From the NCBI GenBank assembly GCA_026387255.1, contig JAPLMA010000038.1, forward strand, positions 1 to 11,814: 11,814 nt of DNA. The letters run 5' to 3'. The position numbers and the translations under genes are program-made. This stretch comes from Candidatus Omnitrophota bacterium. Lineage in GTDB: Bacteria; Omnitrophota; Gorgyraeia; Gygaellales; Profunditerraquicolaceae. The notes under the pieces are model-generated. The model saw only the letters and a list, made by a program, of their open reading frames with translations. It was not told the origin of the DNA and searched no databases. Of the stretch, positions 1-7,577 are shown piece by piece (positions within the stretch are counted from its first letter, which is position 1; each line of letters begins with the position of its first letter).

Positions 1-653
1 CGTTCACCAACCATCAGGTTATATGTTTTCTTAAGATACTCAATGACCGCTTCATTCATTTCATCTCCAGCGATACGAATAGACTTGGAAAAAACTGTCC
101 CGCAGAGTGAAATTACGGCAATCTCCGTAGTACCGCCTCCGATATCAATAATCATATTGCCGATCGGTTCTTGAATGGGTAGGCCTACACCAATCGCTGC
201 CGCGATGGGCTCCTCAATCAAAAATACTTCTCTTGCTCCGGCACGCTCCGCAGAATCTTTTACTGCCCGTTTTTCTACCTCCGTAATGCCGGAAGGAATA
301 GCAATAACAATTCTCGGTCTAACTAAAACCTTACGATGATGCACCTTCTTGATAAAATAACGCAGCATCGCCTCAGTAATCTCAAAATCAGAGATAACTC
401 CATCTTTCATCGGCCTGATAGCAATGATATTTCCAGGAGTACGCCCGAGCATACGCTTGGCTTCTTCTCCTACCGCTAAAACATGCGAAGTACCTCTTTC
501 AATAGCAACCACAGAAGGTTCACAAAGCACCACCCCTTCACCCTTAACAAAAACTAAGGTTGTCGCGGTACCTAAATCAATTCCCATATCATTGGAGAAA
601 AGACCTAAGACATAATTAACCGCTTTCTTTAGTTGCTGACTTAATTTTACCAT
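1..653 (-). CDS. mreB: Rod shape-determining protein MreB (N-terminal part, cut by window edge)
   Basis: MreB is the bacterial actin homologue that polymerises on the inner face of the cytoplasmic membrane and guides lateral-wall synthesis. I translated 217 codons from the ATG at 651-653; the C-terminal part lies beyond base 1. Visible family hallmarks are the phosphate-1 loop MGIDLGTATTLVF near residues 28-40, LGRTPGNI, RPMKDGVI, the VFLIEEPIAAAIG segment, and the phosphate-2 loop IDIGGGTTEIAVISL. The N-terminus, with LKKAVNYVLGLFSND before the actin fold, is somewhat longer than in E. coli and looks like an amphipathic membrane-binding helix (inference). An AGGAG ribosome site (660-664) sits six bases before the ATG. 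A near-consensus promoter lies just upstream, so mreB is probably transcribed separately from aroA. No in-frame damage is seen in the visible part. Confidence 0.97.
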   Translation of the reverse strand, partial: MVKLSQQLKKAVNYVLGLFSNDMGIDLGTATTLVFVKGEGVVLCEPSVVAIERGTSHVLAVGEEAKRMLGRTPGNIIAIRPMKDGVISDFEITEAMLRYFIKKVHHRKVLVRPRIVIAIPSGITEVEKRAVKDSAERAGAREVFLIEEPIAAAIGVGLPIQEPIGNMIIDIGGGTTEIAVISLCGTVFSKSIRIAGDEMNEAVIEYLKKTYNLMVGE

Positions 654-682
654 ATTTTTCTCCTGAAATTATGTAATATAAG

Positions 683-711
683 ATTTTAACAAAGATTAAA
701 CCCTTTGTCAA
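683..711 (-). promoter_or_regulatory. Sigma70-type promoter of mreB
   Basis: On the minus strand, TTGACA (706-711) and TAAAAT (683-688) are separated by exactly 17 bases. This is a perfect -35 and a 5/6 -10 at optimal spacing. The predicted transcript would start near 676 and carry a leader of about 20-25 bases containing the AGGAG site of mreB. It lies downstream of the palindrome at 742-771, which fits termination of the aroA transcript followed by a new mreB transcript. Confidence 0.8.
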
Positions 712-741
712 ATATAATATTTACAAAATAATACAAAATTA

Positions 742-771
742 TGTAGGTAACAGGCATGCCTGTTACCTACA
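742..771. repeat. Perfect 30-bp palindrome, copy 1 of a dispersed repeat
   Basis: A perfect inverted repeat of two 15-base arms centred at 756/757, with core AGGCATGCCT. It lies 18 bases past the aroA stop and is followed on the minus strand by a T-rich but interrupted tract. It shares its core and arms with the palindrome at 9993-10018, except for one position where both arms change together (A/T here, C/G there), so pairing is kept. It could be a REP-like extragenic element and may also serve as a transcript-end hairpin for aroA. The repeat is directly visible; its function is inferred. Confidence 0.85.
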
Positions 772-789
772 GGGGGAATATATCTATTG

Positions 790-2163
790 CTACCTTCTTT
801 TCAAACTCTTCAACGTCTTTAAAAACCCGGGGAAAGACTTACTTACACAACTAATATCATCAAGACTGGACTCACCATCTGCGGCTAAAGCCGCCACCAC
901 CATACTCATGGCAGTACGATGATCTCCAAAGCTCCTAAGTTCAGACCCACAAAGTCTGCCTTGCCCTTTGATAACAATATTTTCTTGCCCGCCAACCTTA
1001 ATCACCCGGATAGCTGCCCCCATCTTCCTTAAATTAACGACCATGGAGTTAATCCGATCAGTCTCTTTAACCCTGAGCTCGCCGATCCCTTTGATGGTGG
1101 TACAACCTTGAGCAAAACAGGCAGCGACCATCAAAATAGGCAGCTCATCAATTAAAGAAGGTATTTCACTAGGGAGAACTACGGTGCCTTTAAGTTTACT
1201 ACTGTTTATAGTAAGGTCACCTCGAGGCTCAAAATTTACTGATTTATCAGCCTTAAAAACCACAACTTTTATTTTAGCTCGCATCCTTTTAAGCACATTA
1301 ATTATTCCGCACCGGCCAGGATTAAGGCCAGAGTGCTCAATGATAATCTTAGCCTTAGGAATTATCGACGCTAAGACGATAAAAAAAGCAGCTGAGGAAA
1401 TATCCCCGGGAATATAAATTTTACCTGGGCTAACTAAGTCTTGATTCGGATTCAGAGTTATGCTGTTATTATTCAGGACAATATTTGCGCCAAAGAGCTT
1501 CAGCATCCGCTCAGTATGATCGCGGGTACTGAAGCGCTGGAAAACTTGAGTTTTACCTTTGGCAAATAACCCCGCTAAAAGAATCGCAGATTTAACCTGC
1601 GCCGAAGCTATCTTTGCGTGATAAACAATACCTTTAAGATTACCTCCACTTATAACTATCGGCGCATATTCTTCATTACCCTTAATGCTAGCAGTAATTC
1701 GCGCTCCCATCAAACGTAAAGGCACGTTCACCCTAGACATTGGCCGAAGAGAAAGATATTTACCCGCCACAACCTTAGTTTTAAAATTCATTCCGGCTAA
1801 AACACCTAAAAGCAAACGCAAAGTAGTTCCGGAATTATTCACAAAAATCGGCTGCGGGGGAATTTTTAATCCCTGTCTGCCGCAGCCCTTAACAAAAACT
1901 ACCTTACCCTTATGCCGTATTTTTACTCCCAAAGCGCTCAAAGCATTTAAAGTAGCCAAAGCATCATCATGAATGGGAAAATTATTCAGCATGGTTTTGC
2001 CGCTGCTTAGAGCGCTTAAAATTAACGCGCGATGAGCAATAGACTTATCCCCGCCAAGTTTAATGCGACCGTTTGGTATAAATTTATGTTTAATTAAGAA
2101 AAGCTTACTCGGGTGAGAAAACTTTGTTTCTAAGCGATGGATAGATTTCCTAATGCAGCTCAC
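790..2163 (-). CDS. aroA: 3-phosphoshikimate 1-carboxyvinyltransferase (EPSP synthase)
   Basis: AroA transfers the enolpyruvyl group of phosphoenolpyruvate to shikimate-3-phosphate, the sixth step of the shikimate pathway to chorismate, in the cytoplasm. The 457-residue protein has the GGDKSIAHRALIL substrate loop (K40, S41, R45), NSGTTLR (111-116), SAQVKSA (187-193), PGDISSAAFF, the LIDELP acid (D339, equivalent to E. coli D313), RVKETDR (E367, equivalent to E341) and GDHRTAM near 413-419. The GTG start (2161-2163) overlaps the TGA of the upstream coiled-coil gene as GTGA, implying translational coupling. No other ATG, GTG or TTG occurs in frame before the GDKS loop, although this leaves an N-terminus about 15-20 residues longer than usual. 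One oddity is that the common GD-x-x-L-x-x-RPM motif reads GKYLSLRPM (134-142), apparently lacking the Asp. The product is still confidently assigned. Confidence 0.96.
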   Translation of the reverse strand: MSCIRKSIHRLETKFSHPSKLFLIKHKFIPNGRIKLGGDKSIAHRALILSALSSGKTMLNNFPIHDDALATLNALSALGVKIRHKGKVVFVKGCGRQGLKIPPQPIFVNNSGTTLRLLLGVLAGMNFKTKVVAGKYLSLRPMSRVNVPLRLMGARITASIKGNEEYAPIVISGGNLKGIVYHAKIASAQVKSAILLAGLFAKGKTQVFQRFSTRDHTERMLKLFGANIVLNNNSITLNPNQDLVSPGKIYIPGDISSAAFFIVLASIIPKAKIIIEHSGLNPGRCGIINVLKRMRAKIKVVVFKADKSVNFEPRGDLTINSSKLKGTVVLPSEIPSLIDELPILMVAACFAQGCTTIKGIGELRVKETDRINSMVVNLRKMGAAIRVIKVGGQENIVIKGQGRLCGSELRSFGDHRTAMSMVVAALAADGESSLDDISCVSKSFPGFLKTLKSLKRR

Positions 2164-2960
2164 TTTATTTTTTGTGTTACCAAATCATTTTCTTTGATTA
2201 AATCTTTTAGATCAACAGCAAAACCCGCAGCAGACATAGCTTCATGCACCTTTTCTACTTTTAAATCTCCAATCAGCTTACCAGCACGAGATATTACAAA
2301 TTCATCGCCGACGCTTACTTTATCTTTGCTGCCCAAATTAATTACCGCAAAATTATACTCCTTATTCACTACTATAATCTTTCCTTCTAATGACTTAATT
2401 GCCGAAGATTCTATTTTTTTCTCTGACTTAACTGGCTCATTATTAGTTGCTTTTGCTGGCCATTTTGTTGACTGATTAACAGAAGTCTTGTCAGTATTAA
2501 CCACCACTTTGCCTAACTCAACATCATTTACTCCGGACTCAAGGTTCTTAATTTTATCCACGAGATCCATTTTCTCCTTGGCCATAATCTTCATCTGATC
2601 TTTTATCAACTTGCCATCAGCTTCAGACTGATTAAGTCTTTTCTCCAAATCCTGACGCAATACCTTTTGCTGTTCTAAATCTGCGCTAATCTGGTTCAAT
2701 TTATTCGAAGCTTCCAAACGCACTGTTTTCTCTTGAGTTAACTCATTAATTAATATCTCTACTTTAGCCTTAGCCTCCTGTAATTTAAGCTGGAACTCCG
2801 TAACAAGCTTCTTAGTCTCGCTAAGTTTGTCTTCAGTAATACGCTGACGGGTATTTAATTCATCAATCTGAATTTGCAGTTGTATATTTTTTTCATGTTC
2901 TTGCTGATAAAAATAAGATACTCCCCCAAAATGACCCTCAAGCCCCCGCAAGGGGTACAT
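2160..2960 (-). CDS. Coiled-coil protein with C-terminal small beta-barrel-like domain, function unknown
   Basis: I do not recognise a named family. Residues about 19-144 form a long heptad-rich, charged coiled coil. A polar linker rich in Thr, Lys and Asn follows (about 150-190). Residues about 192-262 form a compact beta-rich domain with VINLGSKDKVSVGDEFVI and a final SAAGF segment, the style of SH3/OB-like barrels seen in MreC and FlgT C-termini (inference from pattern only). The start is the ATG at 2958-2960 with a weak AGG site; upstream in frame there is a TAA within about 60 bases. The first 12 residues are glycine-rich and not hydrophobic, although GGVSYFY resembles the end of a membrane helix, so an eroded anchor or wrong start is possible. 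It has its own promoter and is coupled to aroA by a GTGA overlap. With mreB nearby, a role at the envelope is possible but unproven. Confidence 0.75.
   Translation of the reverse strand: MYPLRGLEGHFGGVSYFYQQEHEKNIQLQIQIDELNTRQRITEDKLSETKKLVTEFQLKLQEAKAKVEILINELTQEKTVRLEASNKLNQISADLEQQKVLRQDLEKRLNQSEADGKLIKDQMKIMAKEKMDLVDKIKNLESGVNDVELGKVVVNTDKTSVNQSTKWPAKATNNEPVKSEKKIESSAIKSLEGKIIVVNKEYNFAVINLGSKDKVSVGDEFVISRAGKLIGDLKVEKVHEAMSAAGFAVDLKDLIKENDLVTQKIK
2944..2955 (-). other. GC-rich hairpin over the first codons of the coiled-coil gene
   Basis: The minus-strand sequence CCCCTTGCGGGG can fold into a 4-bp G-C stem with a four-base loop, starting three bases after the start ATG. It stands in an unusually G-rich patch (about 2920-2956) within AT-rich surroundings. 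Such a hairpin could hinder initiation, or the patch could be the remnant of a small inserted repeat. The evidence is a short stem only. Confidence 0.3.
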
Positions 2961-3017
2961 TATTTTACCTGGACATCTTAGAAACTTCGAGCAAATTTAT
3001 AATGTTTCTTAACCCTT

Positions 3018-3045
3018 AATATAACATTAGTTAGGTAAAAATCAA
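3018..3045 (-). promoter_or_regulatory. Probable promoter of the coiled-coil gene and aroA
   Basis: TTGATT (3040-3045, overlapping the rluD stop) and TATATT (3018-3023) are spaced by 16 bases on the minus strand, matching 4/6 and 5/6 of the sigma70 consensus. The predicted start near 3011 gives a leader of about 50 bases before the coiled-coil gene. The leader contains AGAAAC...GTTTCT, a weak 6-bp inverted repeat. Confidence 0.5.
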
Positions 3046-3959
3046 GAGAAATTCTTTTTAATAAACTCCTGAAATTCTAAAGGAATCTTACTGGTGAAAT
3101 GCATAAGCTTACTTGTGGAAGGATGGATAAAGCCAATCTCTTGAGCATGTAAAGCTAGCCGAGAAAAATTATCTTTCTTCCCATACTTAAGATCACCAAG
3201 TATCGCATGCCCTAAGTAAGCTAAATGTACCCGGAGTTGATGCGTCCTACCGGTAAAAGGCCTCAATTCCAAAAGGCTAAAATCCTTGGAGCGCTTTAAT
3301 GTTTTATAAGCAGTCTTGGCATATTTGGTGTTTTGCGTAAATGAAACAGCCATGTTTTTTCGCTTTAGAGGGTGCCGGCCAATCGGAGCCTCAATCACAT
3401 CCTCGTCGAATTCCATCCGGCCACTAACGATAGCAATGTATTTACGCTGGATACTATGCTGGGCAAACTGCTTAACTAATTTTAAATGGCTGGCATTATT
3501 TTTTGCAATCACTAAAAGCCCACTCGTTTCTTTGTCTAAGCGATGCACAATTCCGGGCCGATTTTTATTTATATCGGAAAGTTCCGTAGAGCGTCCTAAC
3601 AAAGCATTAACTAAGGTGTGCTGACGATTTCCCGGAGCCGGGTGCACCACTAAACCCGGCTGCTTATTAATCAGCAGTATGTCCTGGTCTTCATAAACAA
3701 TATTCAGAGGTATCTCTTCCGGTAAAAATTCTGTTTTTTCTTTCTCCTGGAGAAAAATCTGCAACGCATCAAACGCATTTAACTTATGATGCGGTTTATT
3801 AACCATCCGTGAATTTAAAAAAACTACTCCAGCGTGGATAAGTTTTTGGATATTTGTACGCGAGAGGCCTAAATTATTACGCAGGGCATAATCCACTAAG
3901 TATAAATCCAAACGCATTTTAGCCTCTTGCGCTTTAACTTCTAATAATAATTCTTCCAT
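3042..3959 (-). CDS. rluD: RluA/RluD-family 23S rRNA pseudouridine synthase
   Basis: Enzymes of this family isomerise uridine to pseudouridine, typically in helix 69 of 23S rRNA for RluD; exact target sites cannot be read from sequence. I start the protein at the ATG 3957-3959 (305 residues), which has an AGGA site nine bases upstream. A longer in-frame GTG start at 3998 has no ribosome site and adds 13 atypical residues. Residues 1 to about 75 form an S4 RNA-binding domain. The catalytic domain follows with NKQPGLVVHPAPG, the signature VHRLDKETSGLL (catalytic D142 in this numbering), and GRTHQLRVHL (about 237-246). Length is normal. It follows lspA, as ylyB follows lspA in Bacillus, and an extended -10 promoter lies in the gap. 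The symbol rluD is by family; a related RluA-type specificity is possible. Confidence 0.93.
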   Translation of the reverse strand: MEELLLEVKAQEAKMRLDLYLVDYALRNNLGLSRTNIQKLIHAGVVFLNSRMVNKPHHKLNAFDALQIFLQEKEKTEFLPEEIPLNIVYEDQDILLINKQPGLVVHPAPGNRQHTLVNALLGRSTELSDINKNRPGIVHRLDKETSGLLVIAKNNASHLKLVKQFAQHSIQRKYIAIVSGRMEFDEDVIEAPIGRHPLKRKNMAVSFTQNTKYAKTAYKTLKRSKDFSLLELRPFTGRTHQLRVHLAYLGHAILGDLKYGKKDNFSRLALHAQEIGFIHPSTSKLMHFTSKIPLEFQEFIKKNFS

Positions 3960-4030
3960 TATGCTTAATCCTGTAAAATCAACGTGAGCCAAGCGCACGA
4001 AAGTATTTCCAGACTATCGATTATTTTTTA

Positions 4031-4039
4031 ATTATACCA
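4031..4039 (-). promoter_or_regulatory. Extended -10 promoter upstream of rluD
   Basis: The minus strand reads TGGTATAAT, a perfect -10 hexamer (4031-4036) with the TG dinucleotide of an extended -10 element. No convincing -35 is seen. It lies just after the lspA stop and would give a leader of about 65 bases before the rluD ATG. Confidence 0.5.
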
Positions 4040-4043
4040 GATC

Positions 4044-4478
4044 CTAGGTAGCATTTCTCTTAAAACACAACTCCCAAGTTAAAAATAGCGCAGCGATGGT
4101 AATTACCGAATCCGCGAGATTAAAAACCGGCCAGATGCGTAGATCCAGAAAATCAACCACAAAACCAAAACGCAAACGGTCAATAAGATTGCCTACGCAG
4201 CCGCCTAAGATCAAACTTAAAGATAATTTTAAAATAATGGAATTTGTTTTATTTTTTAAATTGAAGAGGATGAGTCCAATCGCCAAAAACGAAACCAACA
4301 CGAATAAAAACAATTGATTTTGAAAAAGCCCAAAGGCTGCCCCACGATTATGCACTAAAGTTAAATTTAAAAAATTTTTTATTAACGGAACCGGGGTATT
4401 TAACTGCAGAAATTTTAAGGCGAGAAATTTGGTGATTTGATCCAATAAAATAACACTTGTGACGATGATAAAAATCAT
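4044..4478 (-). CDS. lspA: Lipoprotein signal peptidase (signal peptidase II)
   Basis: LspA is an integral-membrane aspartyl protease that cuts the signal peptide from diacylated prolipoproteins at the lipobox cysteine. The 144-residue protein has four hydrophobic segments (about 1-20, 56-74, 82-97, 118-137). The family motifs are LLDQITK (11-17), HNRGAAFGL (43-51), GNLIDRL (96-102), VVDFLDL with D109, and FNLADS with D123. D109 and D123 fit the catalytic aspartate pair. Length is slightly short but within family range. No clear ribosome site precedes the ATG, which lies 17 bases after the DksA-like gene, so coupling or read-through translation is likely. The ileS-dksA-lspA-rluD order matches ileS-ylyA-lspA-ylyB of Bacillus. 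Confidence 0.96.
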   Translation of the reverse strand: MIFIIVTSVILLDQITKFLALKFLQLNTPVPLIKNFLNLTLVHNRGAAFGLFQNQLFLFVLVSFLAIGLILFNLKNKTNSIILKLSLSLILGGCVGNLIDRLRFGFVVDFLDLRIWPVFNLADSVITIAALFLTWELCFKRNAT

Positions 4479-4495
4479 CTAATAAATTAAAACTT

Positions 4496-4879
4496 TTATT
4501 TCTTTTCCCTTTTTTGCTGGCATTTGATACACAACCGGGCAGAAGGAACTGCTCTTAATCTAATTTTAGTGATTGCAGACTTACAATCATCGCAAATACC
4601 AAAAGTACCTTCTTCGATTCTCTTAAGCGCATCATCCAGCTCATAAATGGATTTTCTCTCACCGGAAGCTAAACCTAAAGAGAACTCGCGATCATAATTA
4701 TCGGTAGCAACATCCGCCATATGATAAGTATAACCGGAGATGTCCCCCGAGGCCTCTTTTTGAGATTTCCTTAAAGTATCATCGGATATATGCTTAAGAT
4801 CACTAAGTATCTCTTCTTTCTTCTTTAGCACAATCTTCTTAAAATCCTTTAAATCGCTTTTAGTATATTTTTTCTTCAC
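4496..4879 (-). CDS. DksA/TraR-type C4 zinc-finger protein
   Basis: Members of this family bind in the RNA polymerase secondary channel and adjust promoter response, often with ppGpp. The 127-residue protein starts with a basic helical N-terminus, has an acidic coiled-coil middle including ATDNYDREFSLGLASGERK (58-76), and ends with a C4 zinc finger: C96, C99, C117, C120 (CxxC, 17 residues, CxxC) within GICDDCKSAITKIRLRAVPS. The start is a GTG (4877-4879) one base after the ileS stop. A strong AGGGGG site (4888-4893, inside the end of ileS) sits eight bases upstream and supports it. The position after ileS matches ylyA of Bacillus. Whether it is a true ppGpp-responsive DksA or a YlyA/TraR-like relative cannot be settled from the sequence. 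Confidence 0.92.
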   Translation of the reverse strand: MKKKYTKSDLKDFKKIVLKKKEEILSDLKHISDDTLRKSQKEASGDISGYTYHMADVATDNYDREFSLGLASGERKSIYELDDALKRIEEGTFGICDDCKSAITKIRLRAVPSARLCIKCQQKREKK

Positions 4880-4880
4880 T

Positions 4881-7577
4881 TTACTTTCCCCCTATCGCCT
4901 GGCAACAATTATCACAAATCAAAGGATGCGCCGGGTTCTTTCCCACCGCTAATGAATAATTCCAGCAACGCAGGCATTTAACACCTTCAGCTTTAGCCAC
5001 TTCTATCTTTATTTCTTCGCTAAGCTTATCCTCTTTTATTACCTCTACCTGCGAAACCTTAAAAATCTCAGCAAGCTCAGTATTGAAGCTTTGTAAGAAT
5101 GTATAACGTTCTTGGCTTTTTGTCAATAGTTTTATTCTGGCATCAAAAGAACTGCCGATTTGGCCTCCTGAGCGCAATTCTTCCAGGGCTTTTGCAACCT
5201 GTGGAACTAATGCTACTAATTCACTTAATTCCTGATCCACAGTCTTTAATTCTTTAGATTCAAGATCATCCTGCCTAAAAATAGGGTTAGCTTTCGGAAA
5301 ATCTAAAAGGTGCACACTTACGATTGAGCCTGCCTCTTTTGTCTTAGGAATATTTTGCCAAATCTCTTCCGCGGTAAAAACTAAAATCGGAGCCATTAAT
5401 CTTACCAGACAATTTAATACTTCATAAATCGCAGTTTGCGCTGCGCGCCTTTGAACAGAATCAGAACGGTATGTATAAAGCCGGCCCTTGACCATATCCA
5501 AATAATACATAGAAAGCTCCAGATTACAAAAATCGTAAATTCCTTTATAGGCACGATTAAATTCAAATAAAGGTTTTTGCTCTGTACCGTAAGCAGCTTC
5601 CACATGCCCCCTAACAAACTCCATTTCATAAAGAATCCACTGATCAATCTTACGCAACTTATCATAAGGCACTTTATCTGTATCCGGATTAAAATCATAA
5701 AGATTGCTTAAGATAAATTTTGCGGTGTTACGGATTTTGCGGTAAGCCTCTGAAAGCCGGCTCAGAATTTCTTTAGAGATGCGGATATCCTCATTATAAT
5801 CGCTTGAAGCTACCCACATCCTTAAGATATCCGCCCCATAGTCTTTAATAATTTCAGCCGGAGAAATAACATTACCTTGGGACTTAGACATTTTCTTACC
5901 TTCACCATCAACCTGCGCCGGAACTCCTCCTAACTCTTTTCTTTTTTTCAATACCGCTTGAGCGCTTACTCCGGAATCAAACCAAACATCCAAAATATCC
6001 GCCCCTTTAGAAAAAGATTTTCCTTTTCCACATACAGGACATACCAAGCCTGGCGGAATAAAATCATTTATACCGCGACTAAACCAACAGTCAGAACCTT
6101 CTGCCACTACAAACTGCGCAAATTTTTCAATCACTTGCGTATCAAAAAACTCTTCTTTACACTCCTGGCAAACCAAAGCCGGAATCGGCACGCCCCAGTA
6201 TCTCTGACGAGAAAGGCACCAATCCGGACGCAATTGGACCATTGATGAAATCCTCTCTCTGCCAGCCTCAGGGATCCAGCGTACTTCTTCTTTTATCGCT
6301 CTGAGCACATGCTGACGTAAACCTTTATGGTCAATAATCAAAAACCATTGTTTGGTTGCCCGAAAAATTATCGGATGTTTACAGCGCCAACAATGTGGAT
6401 AAGAATGGGTAATCTGCTGTTCTAAAAGCAAAGCTCCAATTGATTGTAGTTTTTCTATAATTGCTTTATTGGCATCAAGAACATTCTGCCCGGCAAACTC
6501 CCCAGCGGTAGAATCAAACTTACCTCTAGAATCAACCGGCATCACAATATCCAAACCGTATTTTAATCCGGTTTGATAATCGTCAGCGCCATGTCCGGGA
6601 GCAGTATGCACTAAACCTGTGCCTTCTTCCGAAGAAACATAATCCGCCAAAACTACTTTACCCAAACGTAATCCGAATGGATGTTCATAAACGATTCCCT
6701 CCAACTCTCTCCCCTTGAATTCTTTTATAAGATTACATTCAATACCCATATTTTTTAAAATAGAAAGGCGCACGTTCGCAATGATCAAATTACCCCTATT
6801 TGTCTTTACATAAGAATAGCTAAACTCCGGATGCACTGCTACGGCAACGTTGGCGATCAATGTCCAAGGCGTGGTAGTCCAAATCACAAAATAGCTATCT
6901 TTAGGAAAACCTTCTCTTTTTATTTTAAATTTCACGAATACCGACGGAGAAATGTGGTCTTCATATTCAACTTCCGCTTCAGCCAAAGCGGTTTCACATT
7001 TAAAACACCAATTGACAGGTTTAAGCCCGCGCTGAATAAAACCCTGGTTATTTAAATCGTTAAAAGACCTAATAATCGCCTCTTCATATCCATGGCTTAA
7101 GGTCAAATAAGGATTGTCCCAATCCCCAAACACCCCTAAACGTTTAAACTGCTCCCTTTGATTAGCCACATGTTTCATCGCGTAATCATGGGCTTTCTTC
7201 CTAAATTCAAGCTGAGAAATCTGATGTTTGGCTATTTTCAACTCTTTGAACAATTGATGCTCGATTGGTAAACCATGGCAGTCCCAACCAGGGATATAAG
7301 GGCAGTCATATCCCTGCATGGTTTTATATTTTACAACTATATCTTTTAATGTTTTATTCAAAGCATGGCCGATGTGAATATCTCCGTTGGCGTAAGGCGG
7401 ACCGTCATGAAGGATATATCTTCCTTGATCTGCCGGTTTTTTGCGGATCAGGCCGTAAAGATCCTGTTTATACCAATCCTCCAGCATCAACGGTTCCCGC
7501 TTAGGCAGATCCGCTTTCATCGGAAAATCCGTTTTTGGTAAATTCAAGGTATGTTTATATTCGGAATTATTTGACAT
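4881..7577 (-). CDS. ileS: Isoleucyl-tRNA synthetase with an internal deletion before KMSKS
   Basis: IleS charges tRNA-Ile with isoleucine and edits mischarged valine. The 898 residues contain HIGH (68-71) in PPYANGDIHIGHALNKTLKD, the editing domain with WTTTPWTL (233-240) and the HTAPGHG region (324-330), RPDWCLSRQRYWGVPIP (450-466), WFDSGVS (532-538), KMSKS (563-567), the anticodon-binding domain and a C-terminal zinc site (CLRCW ... CDNC). The start ATG overlaps the last 11 bases of mtnP and has an AGG site. Anomaly: only about 27 residues separate SG of WFDSG from KMSKS, against about 65 in E. coli. The block normally holding GSDQHRGWF and LTHGF is absent, with the join at about residues 551-556 (PAQVDGEGKK). 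Reading frame and flanks are intact. The enzyme is normally essential, so this copy would be expected to be inactive unless the gap is an assembly fault. Confidence 0.93.
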   Translation of the reverse strand: MSNNSEYKHTLNLPKTDFPMKADLPKREPLMLEDWYKQDLYGLIRKKPADQGRYILHDGPPYANGDIHIGHALNKTLKDIVVKYKTMQGYDCPYIPGWDCHGLPIEHQLFKELKIAKHQISQLEFRKKAHDYAMKHVANQREQFKRLGVFGDWDNPYLTLSHGYEEAIIRSFNDLNNQGFIQRGLKPVNWCFKCETALAEAEVEYEDHISPSVFVKFKIKREGFPKDSYFVIWTTTPWTLIANVAVAVHPEFSYSYVKTNRGNLIIANVRLSILKNMGIECNLIKEFKGRELEGIVYEHPFGLRLGKVVLADYVSSEEGTGLVHTAPGHGADDYQTGLKYGLDIVMPVDSRGKFDSTAGEFAGQNVLDANKAIIEKLQSIGALLLEQQITHSYPHCWRCKHPIIFRATKQWFLIIDHKGLRQHVLRAIKEEVRWIPEAGRERISSMVQLRPDWCLSRQRYWGVPIPALVCQECKEEFFDTQVIEKFAQFVVAEGSDCWFSRGINDFIPPGLVCPVCGKGKSFSKGADILDVWFDSGVSAQAVLKKRKELGGVPAQVDGEGKKMSKSQGNVISPAEIIKDYGADILRMWVASSDYNEDIRISKEILSRLSEAYRKIRNTAKFILSNLYDFNPDTDKVPYDKLRKIDQWILYEMEFVRGHVEAAYGTEQKPLFEFNRAYKGIYDFCNLELSMYYLDMVKGRLYTYRSDSVQRRAAQTAIYEVLNCLVRLMAPILVFTAEEIWQNIPKTKEAGSIVSVHLLDFPKANPIFRQDDLESKELKTVDQELSELVALVPQVAKALEELRSGGQIGSSFDARIKLLTKSQERYTFLQSFNTELAEIFKVSQVEVIKEDKLSEEIKIEVAKAEGVKCLRCWNYSLAVGKNPAHPLICDNCCQAIGGK

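Noticed and set aside
2137..2475. Plus-strand open frames such as 2137-2475, 1685-1972, 3316-3624 and 7660-7932
   Set aside because: Each lies opposite a well-supported minus-strand gene, has no recognisable domain, and is best read as a shadow.
2961..3041. A hidden transmembrane N-terminus for the coiled-coil protein in another frame
   Set aside because: All three minus-strand frames upstream were read; each meets a stop quickly and none gives a hydrophobic helix.
3960..3998. Longer rluD start (GTG at 3998)
   Set aside because: It has no ribosome site and adds 13 atypical residues; the ATG at 3959 has AGGA at good spacing and gives a normal S4-domain N-terminus.
5881..5990. Frameshift as the explanation for the short IleS
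   Set aside because: Both sides of the gap are in one frame with no extra bases that could encode the missing motif in another frame; the DNA itself is absent.
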